DNA from: Akkermansiaceae bacterium
Lineage (GTDB): Bacteria > Verrucomicrobiota > Verrucomicrobiia > Verrucomicrobiales > Akkermansiaceae
Assembly (NCBI GenBank): GCA_023300205.1
Contig: JALZVD010000218.1
Coordinates: 1 to 7,890 of the forward strand
Direction of reading: 5' to 3'
Length of the DNA: 7,890 nucleotides
Under the pieces are notes generated by a model that did no database searches, was not told where the DNA came from, and worked only from the letters and a program-made list of their open reading frames with translations. Numbering within the stretch: position 1 is the first letter of the stretch; every line of letters starts with the position of its first letter. A program made the position numbers and the translations under genes. Shown piece by piece: positions 6,915 through 7,890 of the stretch.

Positions 6915-7853
6915 ATGACTCCCGAAACCCAATGCCCCGCCTGGGATCAATTTATCCTCCCTGTCCTCGAACTGGCTTCCACTCAAGAAATCACGCGTAA
7001 GCTCGCGCGCGAGCAAGTTCCTAAAATCCTCGGGCTTAGCAATGAAGTGAGGGAACAGCGCCTCAACTCAGGAGCCCGCCGCGTTGACAACCGCATCGGC
7101 TGGGCCATGAGCCACCTCACGAAGGCTGGACTCATTAAAAAGGTGAAACGTGCCACCTACGCGAACACGCCCGACGGCACCCAGTTTCTCGAAAAACACA
7201 GGGACTCAAAAATCACCTACCACGCGCTCGAAGCGCTCGATGGCTACAAAGAAGCTTGGCAAGCCGCTTCCACAAAGAAGCAGGACCTTCAAACCTCCTC
7301 AAACGAAACTCCTCGCGAGGTCGATGCTTCCACTCCCGATGAGTTGATCGATTCCGCCTACACCGATCTCAACCGCTCCCTCGGCGAGGAACTCCTTGAA
7401 ACCATGCACGACATGGACCCTTACAAATTCGAGCAACTCGTCGTCGATCTCCTCTTCGCGATGGGCTACGGCGGCTCGCGCGCTGAGGCCGCCCAAGTCA
7501 CCCAGAAATCAAACGATGGTGGGATCGACGGAATCATCAACGAAGACCGCCTCGGCCTCGATGTCATCTACATCCAAGCGAAACGCTATCAAGCCAGCTC
7601 CACGATTGGTCGAAAGGAAATCCAAAGCTTCGTCGGTGCCCTCGCCGGACAACAAGCAAACAAAGGAGTTTTCATCACCACCAGCGACTTCAAAAAGACC
7701 GCCATCGAATACGCCGCACAGGTCACCCAGAAAGTGATCCTCCTCAACGGCGACCGCCTCGGCAACCTCATGATCGAGCACAACATCGGCGTCTCCACCG
7801 TCCGCACGATCTCTCTGAAACGCCTCGACTCCGACTACTTCGAGGACAACTAG
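6915..7853 (+). CDS. mrr: Mrr-family restriction endonuclease
   Basis: A 312-aa protein, close to the 304 aa of E. coli Mrr. Residues 8-95 form an N-terminal winged-helix (Mrr_N) domain: helices around DQFILPVLELA, then GWAMSHLTKAGLIKKVKRATY (61-82) leading to TPDGTQFL (85-92). A hydrophilic linker spans about 115-145. The Mrr catalytic domain (about 165-300) shows F172-E173 of YKFEQLVVDLL, NDGGIDGII with catalytic D205, and YIQAKRY with Q221-x-K223, followed by EIQSFVGAL and GVFITTSDF. All core PD-(D/E)xK residues are present, so the enzyme should be active. E. coli Mrr is a type IV enzyme acting on methylated DNA. The gene follows the helicase after 24 bp without a Shine-Dalgarno sequence; ATG 6915 is chosen because it gives a complete winged helix. 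C-ending codons dominate more than in the three preceding genes, so it may have joined the cluster separately. Confidence 0.93.
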   Translation: MTPETQCPAWDQFILPVLELASTQEITRKLAREQVPKILGLSNEVREQRLNSGARRVDNRIGWAMSHLTKAGLIKKVKRATYANTPDGTQFLEKHRDSKITYHALEALDGYKEAWQAASTKKQDLQTSSNETPREVDASTPDELIDSAYTDLNRSLGEELLETMHDMDPYKFEQLVVDLLFAMGYGGSRAEAAQVTQKSNDGGIDGIINEDRLGLDVIYIQAKRYQASSTIGRKEIQSFVGALAGQQANKGVFITTSDFKKTAIEYAAQVTQKVILLNGDRLGNLMIEHNIGVSTVRTISLKRLDSDYFEDN

Positions 7854-7890
7854 CCATCTCATTGAGGCTCCGGATGCTGACCGACCTCAG

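Noticed and set aside
7509..7862. Minus-strand open frame opposite the Mrr catalytic domain
   Set aside because: The product is a Val/Asp/Glu-rich antisense shadow of a well-supported Mrr gene.
7859..7890. End of a convergent minus-strand gene (frame ending ...EVGQHPEPQ-stop)
   Set aside because: Only nine codons are visible, with no terminator or family match; chance open frame is equally likely.
1..7890. CRISPR array, insertion sequence or integrase
   Set aside because: No regularly spaced repeats, transposase or recombinase motifs, or flanking terminal inverted repeats were seen in the window.

Overview
The window is a bacterial chromosomal or island segment made of a restriction-modification-type gene cluster with defence-related debris upstream. 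All recognisable genes lie on the + strand. The two outer genes (the YhcG remnant and the Mrr gene) are rich in C-ending codons such as CTC, ATC and GCC, and several starts lack a clear Shine-Dalgarno sequence. This would fit a moderately GC-rich Gram-negative such as a Verrucomicrobiota member, but that is only an impression; no marker gene identifies the organism.

Layout. Bases 2-37 appear to be the last codons of an upstream gene, followed by a strong intrinsic terminator (59-94) and a near-palindrome (95-114). Bases 127-1361 hold a broken YhcG-family (DUF1016) PD-(D/E)xK nuclease gene. An 8-bp tandem duplication (235-250) throws its N-terminal half out of frame, and no normal start codon remains in the upstream frame; the nuclease half is intact. 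After about 200 bp of non-coding DNA comes a small orphan gene (ATG 1602 or TTG 1563, to 1946). Its pattern of strands and motifs resembles one domain of a DNA sliding clamp, but this is unproven.

The core is a compact run of four genes. (1) 2088-2732 is a short methyltransferase-like protein that has the SAM-binding motifs but no NPPY motif. (2) 2729-4345 is a full Eco57I-like adenine-N6 methyltransferase with NPPY and a Cys/His insertion. (3) 4350-6890 is a large protein joining an N-terminal GIY-YIG/T5orf172-like domain to a DExH superfamily 2 helicase/translocase. (4) 6915-7853 is an Mrr-type nuclease with an N-terminal winged helix. Genes 1 and 2 overlap by ATGA, genes 2 and 3 are 4 bp apart, and gene 4 follows after 24 bp, so co-transcription is likely.

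Working model (inference): the two methyltransferase subunits form a modification heterodimer. The GIY-YIG-helicase acts as the translocating and/or cutting restriction subunit. Mrr is either the effector nuclease of the same system or a separate modification-dependent (type IV) nuclease placed beside it. The most interesting points are the split methyltransferase with a non-catalytic-looking partner, the GIY-YIG/SF2 fusion, and the presence of Mrr, a nuclease family known to attack methylated DNA, next to adenine methyltransferases.
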